Shown here one piece after another: positions 16,615 to 23,843 of a DNA stretch of 32,546 bases. The stretch is from Dysgonomonas sp. 521 (GTDB lineage: Bacteria > Bacteroidota > Bacteroidia > Bacteroidales > Dysgonomonadaceae), in the NCBI RefSeq assembly GCF_010501055.1, contig NZ_QVMO01000048.1:1-32546 (forward strand). The letters are read 5' to 3'. The notes beneath the pieces are model-generated. The model made no database searches. It worked only from the letters and a program-made list of their open reading frames with translations, and was not told where the DNA came from. How positions within the stretch are numbered: position 1 is the stretch's first letter; each line of letters starts with the position of its first letter. The position numbers and the translations under genes were made by a program.

Positions 16615-18477
16615 ATGGAAGAAGAAGAAAAGATCGAACTACCCGAAATAAATTATTCCGATGACGACATAAAAACCCTGGATTGGCAGGAACATATCCG
16701 CCGCCGTCCGGGAATGTACATAGGTAAGTTGGGCGACGGCTCGTCTGCTGACGATGGTGTGTATGTGCTTCTCAAAGAAGTGCTCGACAACTCTATTGAC
16801 GAATATATGATGGGATTCGGGAAAAACATTGATGTAACCATCGAAGAAGGTATGGTTAGGGTACGTGACCACGGGCGTGGCGTTCCGTTGGGGAAAGTAA
16901 AAGATGTTTCATCCAAGATGAATACCGGTGCCAAATACGACTCTAAAGCCTTCAAAAAATCGGTAGGATTGAATGGTGTGGGTATCAAAGCGGTAAATGC
17001 CCTTTCGTCTTACTTTCTTATTCAAAGTTTCCGCGACGGGCAGACTACTTCTGTAGAATACAGCAGAGCGCTTGTTGTAAAAGAGGATGCCATACGTCCG
17101 TCCGGCGAAGATAATGGTACACTCATAGAGTTTATTCCCGATGAAACTATTTTCACTAATTATATTTTCAGGGATGATTTTATAGAGGGTCTTCTTAAGA
17201 ATTATGTATTCCTGAACACAGGCCTGACAATCACATATAACGGAAAGAAATTCTTTTCTAAAAACGGATTGGTAGACCTGCTGAACGAATATATGACCTC
17301 CGAACCCTTATACCCTATCATCCACCTGAAAGACACGGACATAGAGGTAGTAATAACGCATTCCGACCAGTATGGCGAAGAATACTATTCGTTCGTGAAC
17401 GGTCAACATACCACACAGGGAGGGACACATCAGTCAGCTTTTCGTGAATCCTTATCCCGTGTTACCAAAGAATTTTACAATAAGAATTTCGATTATGCCG
17501 ATATCCGTAGCGGTATCGTAGCGGCTATCAGTGTAAAGGTAGAAGAGCCGGTCTTCGAATCGCAGACTAAAACCAAACTCGGGTCGAAAGATATGGGACC
17601 GGGAGGACCTTCGGTTCAGAAGTTCATCGGCGATTTTTTAAAGAAAGAACTCGACAACTATTTGCACAAGCATGCCGATACATCCGAAGCATTGCTGAAG
17701 AAAATACTGGAATCGGAAAAAGAGCGCAAGGCTATCGCCGGAGTAACCAAACTGGCTCGTGAACGTGCTAAGAAAGCGAACCTGCATAATAAAAAACTGC
17801 GTGATTGCCGCATTCACTACAGCGACACCAAGGGCGACAACCTGGACGAAACTTGTATCTTTATCACAGAGGGGGACTCCGCCAGCGGTTCCATTACCAA
17901 AAGCCGTAACCCTAACCTGCAAGCCGTATTCAGCCTTCGGGGTAAACCGCTGAACAGCTTCGGACTGACAAAAAAGATAGTTTACGAAAATGAAGAATTC
18001 AACCTGCTTCAGGCTGCTCTGAACATTGAAGACGGACTGGACGGGTTGCGCTATAACAAGATAATTATCGCAACAGATGCCGATACGGACGGTATGCACA
18101 TACGCCTATTGATACTGACCTTCTTCTTGCAGTTCTTCCCCGACCTGATTAAGAAAAACCATATTTATATCCTTCAAACTCCGCTTTTCCGCGTCCGGAA
18201 TAAGAAAGAGACAATCTATTGCTACTCTGAGGAAGAGCGTATAAACGCGATAAACAAACTAGGTGCCAATCCTGAGATAACTCGCTTTAAAGGATTGGGA
18301 GAAATATCCCCCGATGAATTCAGGCATTTTATAGGCAAAGATATTCGCCTCGACAGGGTATCGATGAAAAAAGAAGACTTGGTAAGCAATATGCTTAATT
18401 TCTATATGGGTAAAAATACACCCGAAAGGCAAGAATTTATTATTGACAACCTCGTTGTAGAAGAAGACGAGGTGTAA
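16615..18477 (+). CDS. parE: DNA topoisomerase IV subunit B
   Basis: 620-residue type IIA topoisomerase ATPase subunit that, with ParC, unlinks daughter chromosomes. The GHKL ATPase domain shows the N-terminal [21 protein letters not shown] (catalytic Glu55, Mg-binding Asn59), DHGRGVPLG and the lid [12 protein letters not shown]. The TOPRIM domain has EGDSASGS and DADTDGMH. The length and the [23 protein letters not shown] start fit Bacteroidetes ParE rather than GyrB, which is longer. parC is not adjacent in the window. The neighbour purU follows 76 bases later on the same strand. Confidence 0.88.
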   Translation: MEEEEKIELPEINYSDDDIKTLDWQEHIRRRPGMYIGKLGDGSSADDGVYVLLKEVLDNSIDEYMMGFGKNIDVTIEEGMVRVRDHGRGVPLGKVKDVSSKMNTGAKYDSKAFKKSVGLNGVGIKAVNALSSYFLIQSFRDGQTTSVEYSRALVVKEDAIRPSGEDNGTLIEFIPDETIFTNYIFRDDFIEGLLKNYVFLNTGLTITYNGKKFFSKNGLVDLLNEYMTSEPLYPIIHLKDTDIEVVITHSDQYGEEYYSFVNGQHTTQGGTHQSAFRESLSRVTKEFYNKNFDYADIRSGIVAAISVKVEEPVFESQTKTKLGSKDMGPGGPSVQKFIGDFLKKELDNYLHKHADTSEALLKKILESEKERKAIAGVTKLARERAKKANLHNKKLRDCRIHYSDTKGDNLDETCIFITEGDSASGSITKSRNPNLQAVFSLRGKPLNSFGLTKKIVYENEEFNLLQAALNIEDGLDGLRYNKIIIATDADTDGMHIRLLILTFFLQFFPDLIKKNHIYILQTPLFRVRNKKETIYCYSEEERINAINKLGANPEITRFKGLGEISPDEFRHFIGKDIRLDRVSMKKEDLVSNMLNFYMGKNTPERQEFIIDNLVVEEDEV

Positions 18478-18480
18478 TAA

Positions 18481-18528
18481 GTTGACAATGGACGATTGAG
18501 AATTAGCTATCAATTATCCATTGTCAAC
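18481..18528. repeat. Hairpin between parE and purU
   Basis: Perfect 12-bp inverted arms, GTTGACAATGGA (18481-18492) and TCCATTGTCAAC (18517-18528), with a 24-base loop. It begins three bases after the parE stop and has no T-run, so it is more likely an RNA-stabilising or repeat-derived hairpin than a classic terminator. Confidence 0.55.
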
Positions 18529-18553
18529 GGCCAACGCTGTAATTATTAAATAA

Positions 18554-19414
18554 ATGACTAACAATCACGCAATTATCTTAATATCATCTCCCGACCAGCC
18601 CGGTCTGGTTGCCGCGGTTACTGATTTTATCAATATAAACGGAGGTAACATTATCAATCTGGAACAGCACGTCGACAAACAGGAAAACGCTTTTTTCATG
18701 CGTATAGAATGGGATTTGGCCAACTTTATTATTCCGAAGGAGAAAATAAGTGACTACTTCCAGACGTTATACGCCAACAAGTACACTATGACATTCCGAA
18801 TATACTTTAACGACTATACCCCGCGTATGGCCGTTTTTGTTTCCAAAATGTCACACTGCCTCTTCGATATACTGGCACGCTATACGGCAGGCGAATGGAA
18901 CGTAGAGATACCCGTCATCGTCAGTAACCACGAAGACCTGCGATGGGTAGCCGAACGGTTTGGTATCGAATATCATGTACTGAAACTCAACAAGGATAAT
19001 AAAGACGAGATAGAAGCCAGGCAACTGGAATTATTACAAGAGAAGAAGATCGATTTCATCGTATTGGCGCGCTATATGCAGATATTGACAGATAAGTTTA
19101 TAGAATCATATCCCAATAAGATAATCAATATACATCATTCTTTCCTGCCTGCATTTGTAGGAGCCAGGCCTTACCATGCCGCCTACGAACGTGGTGTGAA
19201 AATCATAGGGGCTACAAGCCACTATGTTACCGCGGAACTTGACGCCGGCCCTATCATCGAACAGGATATTACACGCATTACGCACCGCGACAGTGTAGAA
19301 AATCTGGTTCGTAAAGGTCAGGATCTGGAAAAGATAGTGCTCTCCAATGCCATCGAATACCATCTCAACAGACGTGTGCTGGTGTATAAGAATAAAACTA
19401 TCTTATTTTCATAA
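18554..19414 (+). CDS. purU: Formyltetrahydrofolate deformylase
   Basis: Hydrolyses 10-formyl-tetrahydrofolate to formate and tetrahydrofolate, balancing one-carbon units for purine synthesis. The 286-residue protein has an N-terminal ACT domain (about 6-85, ISSPDQPGLVAAVTDF) and a C-terminal formyltransferase-like hydrolase domain (about 90-275). The catalytic residues line up as Asn192 and His194 in INIHHSFLPAF and Asp230 in TAELDAGPI. Length and order are normal for PurU. It follows parE without a clear terminator and ends in its own hairpin. Confidence 0.95.
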   Translation: MTNNHAIILISSPDQPGLVAAVTDFININGGNIINLEQHVDKQENAFFMRIEWDLANFIIPKEKISDYFQTLYANKYTMTFRIYFNDYTPRMAVFVSKMSHCLFDILARYTAGEWNVEIPVIVSNHEDLRWVAERFGIEYHVLKLNKDNKDEIEARQLELLQEKKIDFIVLARYMQILTDKFIESYPNKIINIHHSFLPAFVGARPYHAAYERGVKIIGATSHYVTAELDAGPIIEQDITRITHRDSVENLVRKGQDLEKIVLSNAIEYHLNRRVLVYKNKTILFS

Positions 19415-19438
19415 AAAGTAATTAATCGTACTTTTTAT
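19411..19438 (+). terminator. Terminator-like hairpin overlapping the purU stop
   Basis: ATAAAAAGTA (19411-19420) pairs perfectly with TACTTTTTAT (19429-19438) around an 8-base loop. The stem is AT-rich and its right arm supplies the T-run. It includes the last bases of purU. Confidence 0.55.
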
Positions 19439-19472
19439 GTTATTTAATATATGCAGAAAGATAAGATTGTAT

Positions 19473-19498
19473 GCTATGTTTTCTTACATTTGCATAGC
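19473..19498 (+). promoter_or_regulatory. Promoter of the peptide transporter with a flanking inverted repeat
   Basis: TACATTTG at 19485-19492 is an exact TAnnTTTG box, about 65 bases before the ATG. It lies within the inverted repeat GCTATG (19473-19478) and CATAGC (19493-19498), which could be an operator. No good -33 box is visible. Confidence 0.45.
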
Positions 19499-19557
19499 TT
19501 AAAACAGAATCATATAAAAAGATCCTCGATCTTAATATTAATCTTAAATATAATTGT

Positions 19558-21120
19558 ATGTTTAAAAATCATCCTAAAGGTTTATTAGCAGCATCATTGT
19601 CTAATATGGGGGAACGCTTTGGTTTCTATATAATGATGGCTATTCTGGCTCTTTTCATTTCTTCTAAATTCGGTCTATCTGAACAGACTACAGGTTATAT
19701 TTATTCAGCATTTTATGCATCCATTTATCTATTAGCATTAGTAGGCGGATTGATTGCTGACAAAACAAAGAAGTATAAAGAAACGATTTTTGCAGGAATT
19801 GTCTTAATGGCTGTCGGATACCTCATTATTGCTATTCCCACCCCTACGCCGGTTCCTAGCATAGGATTATATTTAGCTATAACCTGTTTAGGCCTTTTCG
19901 TTATTTCATTCGGAAACGGACTATTTAAAGGAAACCTCCAAGCATTGGTAGGACAAATGTATGATAACCCACAATATTCGGAAAAACGAGACGCCGGATT
20001 TCAAATATTCTATATGTTTATAAATATTGGGGCTATCTTCGCACCGTTTATAGCTATCGGAGTACGCAACTGGTGGCTTAAACAACATAACTTTGACTAT
20101 AACGGTTCTTTGCCTGAATTGTGCCATCAATACATTGCTGAAGGAAGCTCCATGTCATCTGCGAATATTTCTAAATTGACGGAATATGCAAACGGCGCAA
20201 TGTTGGATAAAACTCCGGTTACAGATCTTTTAGCCTTCTCTAATAGTTATCTGGATGTTTTTAACACTGGTTTTCAGTATGCATTTGCAGCTGCAATAGT
20301 AGCTATGTTTGTTTCTCTTATTATATATAGTATAAATAAGAAATCGTTCCCAGATCCGGCAATGAAAAGGCCAGCATCAGTTGATGGCACATCCACTGTT
20401 TCGAAAGAAGAAATACAAATGAGTGCTCAGGAGGTAAGACAACGTATTTATGCACTATTTGCTGTATTTGGAGTTGTTATTTTCTTCTGGTTATCTTTTC
20501 ATCAGAATGGATATTCACTTTCTTACTTTGCGCGTGACTATGTCAATCTGGAAATAATCAATATTGATTTAGGATTTACCAGTATCAAAGGGGCGGAAAT
20601 CTTTCAAAGTGTAAATCCGTTTTTTGTTGTATTCCTTACTCCATTTATCATGTGGTTCTTTGGAACAATGAAGAAAAAAGATAAAGAGCCATCAACACCC
20701 ATGAAAATTGCTATAGGTATGGGAATTGCTTGTCTGGCTTATGTTTTCTTAATGGTAGCTTCTTTAGCCCTACCTGCTAAAGAGACTTTGGCTACGATGA
20801 CTCCAACAGAAATAGATGCAATGAGGGTTACGCCCTGGGTAATGATAACCTTATATTTTATTCTCACTGTTGCAGAGCTGTTTATATCGCCACTTGGGCT
20901 ATCTTTCGTCTCAAAAGTTGCACCTCCGCACTTACAGGGTTTGATGCAAGGATGCTGGTTAGCAGCTACAGCTATTGGAAATTCAATATTATTTATTGGC
21001 GGAATACTATATATGCATGTGCCACTATGGACTTGCTGGTTGGTTTTTGTTATTGCAACAGGCTTGTCAATGATCGTTATGCTATCTATGGTTAAATGGC
21101 TCGAAAGAGTAGCTAAATAA
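19558..21120 (+). CDS. POT-family proton-dependent oligopeptide transporter
   Basis: 520-residue inner-membrane transporter of the proton-dependent oligopeptide transporter family (MFS fold), which imports di- and tripeptides with protons. It has about 12-14 hydrophobic segments. The N-terminal SNMGERFGFYIMMAILALF holds the E-x-F/W-x-x-x-Y type proton-coupling motif (ERFGFY). A characteristic FYMFINIGAIFAPF motif sits in helix 5, and SPLGLSFVSKVAPPHLQG is the late POT signature. The insert between helices 5 and 6 (about 175-230) is hydrophilic, as in Bacteroidetes members. It is a single-gene unit with its own promoter and a strong terminator. Confidence 0.92.
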   Translation: MFKNHPKGLLAASLSNMGERFGFYIMMAILALFISSKFGLSEQTTGYIYSAFYASIYLLALVGGLIADKTKKYKETIFAGIVLMAVGYLIIAIPTPTPVPSIGLYLAITCLGLFVISFGNGLFKGNLQALVGQMYDNPQYSEKRDAGFQIFYMFINIGAIFAPFIAIGVRNWWLKQHNFDYNGSLPELCHQYIAEGSSMSSANISKLTEYANGAMLDKTPVTDLLAFSNSYLDVFNTGFQYAFAAAIVAMFVSLIIYSINKKSFPDPAMKRPASVDGTSTVSKEEIQMSAQEVRQRIYALFAVFGVVIFFWLSFHQNGYSLSYFARDYVNLEIINIDLGFTSIKGAEIFQSVNPFFVVFLTPFIMWFFGTMKKKDKEPSTPMKIAIGMGIACLAYVFLMVASLALPAKETLATMTPTEIDAMRVTPWVMITLYFILTVAELFISPLGLSFVSKVAPPHLQGLMQGCWLAATAIGNSILFIGGILYMHVPLWTCWLVFVIATGLSMIVMLSMVKWLERVAK

Positions 21121-21140
21121 AACATACTTCACGATAATAA

Positions 21141-21178
21141 AATAACCCGGTTATAGCGCTATAACCGGGTTATTTTTA
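21141..21178. terminator. Strong bidirectional terminator
   Basis: A perfect 34-bp palindrome (21141-21174) with arms AATAACCCGGTTATAGC and its inverse, followed by T-rich sequence on the plus strand and preceded by an A-rich stretch for the minus strand. It lies between the transporter stop (21120) and the stop of the opposing membrane-protein gene (21195), so it can end both. Confidence 0.85.
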
Positions 21179-21194
21179 TTATATATCCATAGTC

Positions 21195-21677
21195 TTATTC
21201 TATCTCTTCCCCATCTATCTCAGGAGGTGTATCTATCAGTTCCGTTTCATCTTCTTTCCTCTTGCGGGATACGATCAAGTAAACAAGTGACAAAATAGAA
21301 GCTCCACAAAGCAAATAGACTCCGCTGCCTATCCCCGGCAATTTATAAAATAGATTAAGCGATACTACGAAAGCAAATATACTGGTTATCAACAAAAAGA
21401 ACCGGGCGGTTTTCTTCTTTAGCATAAGCCAGAATCCTATCACGATAACACTGAGTACAGGAACCAGATACACCACATGGGTACTATAGATCCAGCCTTT
21501 ATTCTTGGAAAAGAATTTAAAGAAATTCCCCACCCGTGTCAGTTTTTTTTGTAAATCGGGAATATCCCACCCTACAATTTTCACGCCCCATTTATCGAGC
21601 CACGGCAGGAAAAAGGCAATAATCAATAACAGAGCGAAAATAAGCTCAAATGATAAAAATCTGTTTTTCTTTTCCAT
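21195..21677 (-). CDS. Unknown membrane protein, four membrane segments
   Basis: 160 residues with predicted membrane helices at about 9-26, 66-84, 92-108 and 117-136, and an acidic cytoplasmic tail after a KRK cluster (EDETELIDTPPEIDGEEIE). The loop after helix 1 (about 27-62) is polar and could be extracytoplasmic. I do not recognise the family. It is about 65 bases downstream of the LuxR-type regulator on the same strand and may share its transcript. Confidence 0.6.
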   Translation of the reverse strand: MEKKNRFLSFELIFALLLIIAFFLPWLDKWGVKIVGWDIPDLQKKLTRVGNFFKFFSKNKGWIYSTHVVYLVPVLSVIVIGFWLMLKKKTARFFLLITSIFAFVVSLNLFYKLPGIGSGVYLLCGASILSLVYLIVSRKRKEDETELIDTPPEIDGEEIE

Positions 21678-21743
21678 ATTTAGAGTCTGATAGAATTAAA
21701 TGATGTAACCTCTGGTTGAAAAATAAATGTGTATCTGTGACTT

Positions 21744-22622
21744 TTACAGTTCGATTTCATCGGCAGAAATATACCCATGTGTAATGCAATAGAAGATAAG
21801 CCCAGAGACAGTTTTAATACCCAGCTTAGCTGTTATATTCTTCCGGTGCGAAAGTACCGTGTTCAGGCTTATATTCAATTTGTCGGCAACTTCCTTGTTC
21901 AGCAGCCCGAGAGCCACAAGGCGCAGTACATCCATCTCCCGTTGCGACAACGGCTGCATCTTACTTTCTCTAAGGATATGGCTTTCGGCTATCAGTTCCT
22001 GTAGGTCTTCAATACCGGATGCCGTGAGTTCGTCAATCATCGGTTTCAAAATCTTTTCCCTGATACGGTTATGCTTTTCCAAATCTTTCTGGAAGCTGTC
22101 GATAGTAAAAATAACAGCATAGCACATATTCTCATTGAAATTGCCCGAAATATGCTTTATTATAATATTTTTCAGGTCGGTAAGCAGAGCTAAGGGTGTA
22201 TCCCCTTTCACTAATCCCTGTTCGATTTGACCGGTCAATTCGCCCTTAAATTCGGAAAATAGCCTGCTAATAAGCTTCATTTGGGCATTATTAGGGTCAC
22301 TCATCGAGATAAAAGCATTCAGGTGCTTTTCCAGATTGTACAACTGCCCGTGAAGCAGGTATGCATCGGTCTGTTTCAGGTACTTGATGACAAGCTGAAT
22401 ATCAAACTTCTGTAATTTCTTTTCCGGAAAATAATCCTCATTGAGGAAAGTATTTAAGATAGCAAGAAAAAAATCAGTGTTTACATCCGCTGATTTGCAA
22501 AGATCGCCTATTGTCTTATCTCCTAATCCTAATTTTATACCGAAGCGATTGATTACAGGTATCAGTTGATGGCTTTCTGCCACTACTTCCGACAAAATGG
22601 ACGATGAATCTAAAAATACCAT
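21744..22622 (-). CDS. LuxR-type regulator with an N-terminal RIC/hemerythrin-like sensor region
   Basis: 292 residues. The C-terminal LuxR/FixJ helix-turn-helix (about 224-285) is clear: LSQREMDVLRLVALGLLNKE and the recognition helix NTVLSHRKNITAKLG. The N-terminal part resembles the ScdA/YtfE (RIC) layout: a short first domain (about 10-65, with NRFGIKLGLGDKTI) and then a helical bundle with His91, His100, His157 and His184 that could bind a di-iron centre. That is inference from layout. RIC proteins repair iron-sulfur clusters after nitric oxide or oxidant damage, so this could be a redox/NO-sensing regulator. Its divergent neighbour is a superoxide dismutase, which fits such a role. Confidence 0.75.
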   Translation of the reverse strand: MVFLDSSSILSEVVAESHQLIPVINRFGIKLGLGDKTIGDLCKSADVNTDFFLAILNTFLNEDYFPEKKLQKFDIQLVIKYLKQTDAYLLHGQLYNLEKHLNAFISMSDPNNAQMKLISRLFSEFKGELTGQIEQGLVKGDTPLALLTDLKNIIIKHISGNFNENMCYAVIFTIDSFQKDLEKHNRIREKILKPMIDELTASGIEDLQELIAESHILRESKMQPLSQREMDVLRLVALGLLNKEVADKLNISLNTVLSHRKNITAKLGIKTVSGLIFYCITHGYISADEIEL

Positions 22623-22649
22623 CTATTCAGCTTTTTTATTTTATGCAAA

Positions 22650-22657
22650 CAAAAGTA
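22650..22657 (-). promoter_or_regulatory. -7 box of the LuxR-type regulator
   Basis: TACTTTTG on the minus strand fits TAnnTTTG and lies about 28 bases before the ATG at 22622. The matching -33 region is not well conserved. The miniature element starts about 55 bases upstream. Confidence 0.45.
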
Positions 22658-22710
22658 CATATTAATTCTGAAAATATATTTCTATTGCCTGCTACTAATT
22701 TATATGTTAA

Positions 22711-22944
22711 GAGCCTGTTTAAATTTTAGCGAAAATTTTTATTACAGGTTCGGGTCAATAGTTCTTAGCCATTTTTTTATGCTCTTTCTAGCGTATTTTT
22801 GGCTCCGCCGATTTTCAATTCCCTTTTTACTCTTGGTTTAGCCCGCTAATTAGCTCCGCTGACCGTTGGTTCGGCTAACAAAAATGATAAAATCCATCTA
22901 AAAATAGCTATAAAAAAGATTTGCTATAAAATTTAAACAGACTC
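22711..22944. mobile_element. Miniature inverted-repeat element, copy 3 (234 bp, longest)
   Basis: Starts GAGCCTGTTTAAATTTTA, ends with the inverse of GAGTCTGTTTAAATTTTA, and is flanked by TAA on both sides (22708-22710 and 22945-22947). No gene lies inside. It is in the opposite orientation to the copies at 8752 and 10263 and is the best available full-length version of the family in this window. It sits in the divergent intergenic region between the LuxR-type regulator and the superoxide dismutase, upstream of both promoters. Confidence 0.85.
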
Positions 22945-23042
22945 TAAACCTATTCTCTTTCAGCCGTTATAGATTTTAACAATAAACTGTTAAAAACAAT
23001 TGATAACAAATAACGTTATATATATAAACAAATTCAGACTAG

Positions 23043-23067
23043 TCGTTGTTAAACTTGTACACAACGA
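23043..23067 (+). promoter_or_regulatory. Candidate promoter/operator of the superoxide dismutase gene
   Basis: The inverted repeat TCGTTGT (23043-23049) / ACAACGA (23061-23067) encloses TAAACTTG (23050-23057), a one-mismatch TAnnTTTG box. Transcription would begin about 23064, giving a short leader to the ATG at 23082. The dyad around the -7 box is well placed for a repressor. Confidence 0.45.
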
Positions 23068-23081
23068 TAAAAAGCACTATT

Positions 23082-23756
23082 ATGAAAAGAATGATTTTTA
23101 CGTGTATAATGCTTTCGGGGCTGCTCATAGGCTCTGTAAAAGCACAAAATATAAATAATAACAATCAAAAAACAAAAACTATGAAATTTGAATTACCAAA
23201 GTTGCCTTATGCAACAAATGCATTAGAACCAGTAATCGGTCAACAAACAATTGAGTTACATTACGGAAAACATCTTCAAACTTATATTACTAACCTGAAT
23301 AACCTTATCCAGGGAACTAAATTTGAAAATGCTGACCTTGAAACAATCGTTAAAGAAAGCGATGGCGCTATATTTAACAACGCAGGCCAGACATTGAACC
23401 ACAATATATACTTCCTCTCTTTCAGCCCTAACGGTGGCGGTGAGCCTAAAGGTAAGCTAGCCGATGCGATCAATGCTGAATGGGGTTCTTTCGAAAACTT
23501 CAAAAAAGAGTTCCAAACAGCAGGTACAGGTTTGTTCGGTTCAGGTTGGGTTTGGCTGGCTAAGGATAGCGCAGGCAAATTGCAGATCACAAAAGAACCG
23601 AATGCAGGAAACCCAATTACAAAAGGTCTGACTCCACTATTAGGTTTCGATGTTTGGGAACATGCATATTATCTGGACTATCAGAACCGCCGTGCCGACC
23701 ATTTGGCTGATCTGTGGAAAATTATTGACTGGAATGCCGTAGAAGCACGCTATTAA
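23082..23756 (+). CDS. sodB: Fe/Mn superoxide dismutase with predicted signal peptide
   Basis: Converts superoxide to oxygen and hydrogen peroxide. The catalytic part matches Porphyromonas/Bacteroides Fe/Mn dismutases. From the ATG at 23082 (224 residues) the metal ligands are His60 (ELHYGKH), His107 (TLNHNIY), Asp190 and His194 (DVWEHAYYLDY). Gln103 in NAGQTLNH is in the FeSOD position, though relatives are cambialistic. Unlike the usual cytoplasmic enzyme, the sequence starts with MKRMIFTCIM plus a hydrophobic run ending VKAQ, a credible signal peptide, so export to the periplasm is predicted. An internal ATG at 23181 (MKFELPKLPY) would give the standard cytoplasmic form. An in-frame start at 23046 lies within the promoter and is rejected. 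Confidence 0.9.
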   Translation: MKRMIFTCIMLSGLLIGSVKAQNINNNNQKTKTMKFELPKLPYATNALEPVIGQQTIELHYGKHLQTYITNLNNLIQGTKFENADLETIVKESDGAIFNNAGQTLNHNIYFLSFSPNGGGEPKGKLADAINAEWGSFENFKKEFQTAGTGLFGSGWVWLAKDSAGKLQITKEPNAGNPITKGLTPLLGFDVWEHAYYLDYQNRRADHLADLWKIIDWNAVEARY

Positions 23757-23789
23757 TAATTCGTTAGTTTTTAAGTCAATATATAAGTA

Positions 23790-23820
23790 AAGGGTGTCAA
23801 CTTATGGTTGACACCCTTTC
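23790..23820. terminator. Terminator after the superoxide dismutase gene
   Basis: Perfect 12-bp stem AAGGGTGTCAAC (23790-23801) / GTTGACACCCTT (23807-23818) with a 5-base loop, then TTTC. It lies between convergent sod and htpG and may serve both. Confidence 0.8.
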
Positions 23821-23843
23821 TGTTATGTAGTATATGCGAAATA

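Noticed and set aside
17638..18099. 153-codon minus-strand frame
   Set aside because: Antisense to the conserved TOPRIM region of parE.
21141..21178. Long palindrome as a regulatory operator
   Set aside because: It lies between two converging gene ends and is followed by T-rich sequence, so a bidirectional terminator explains it.
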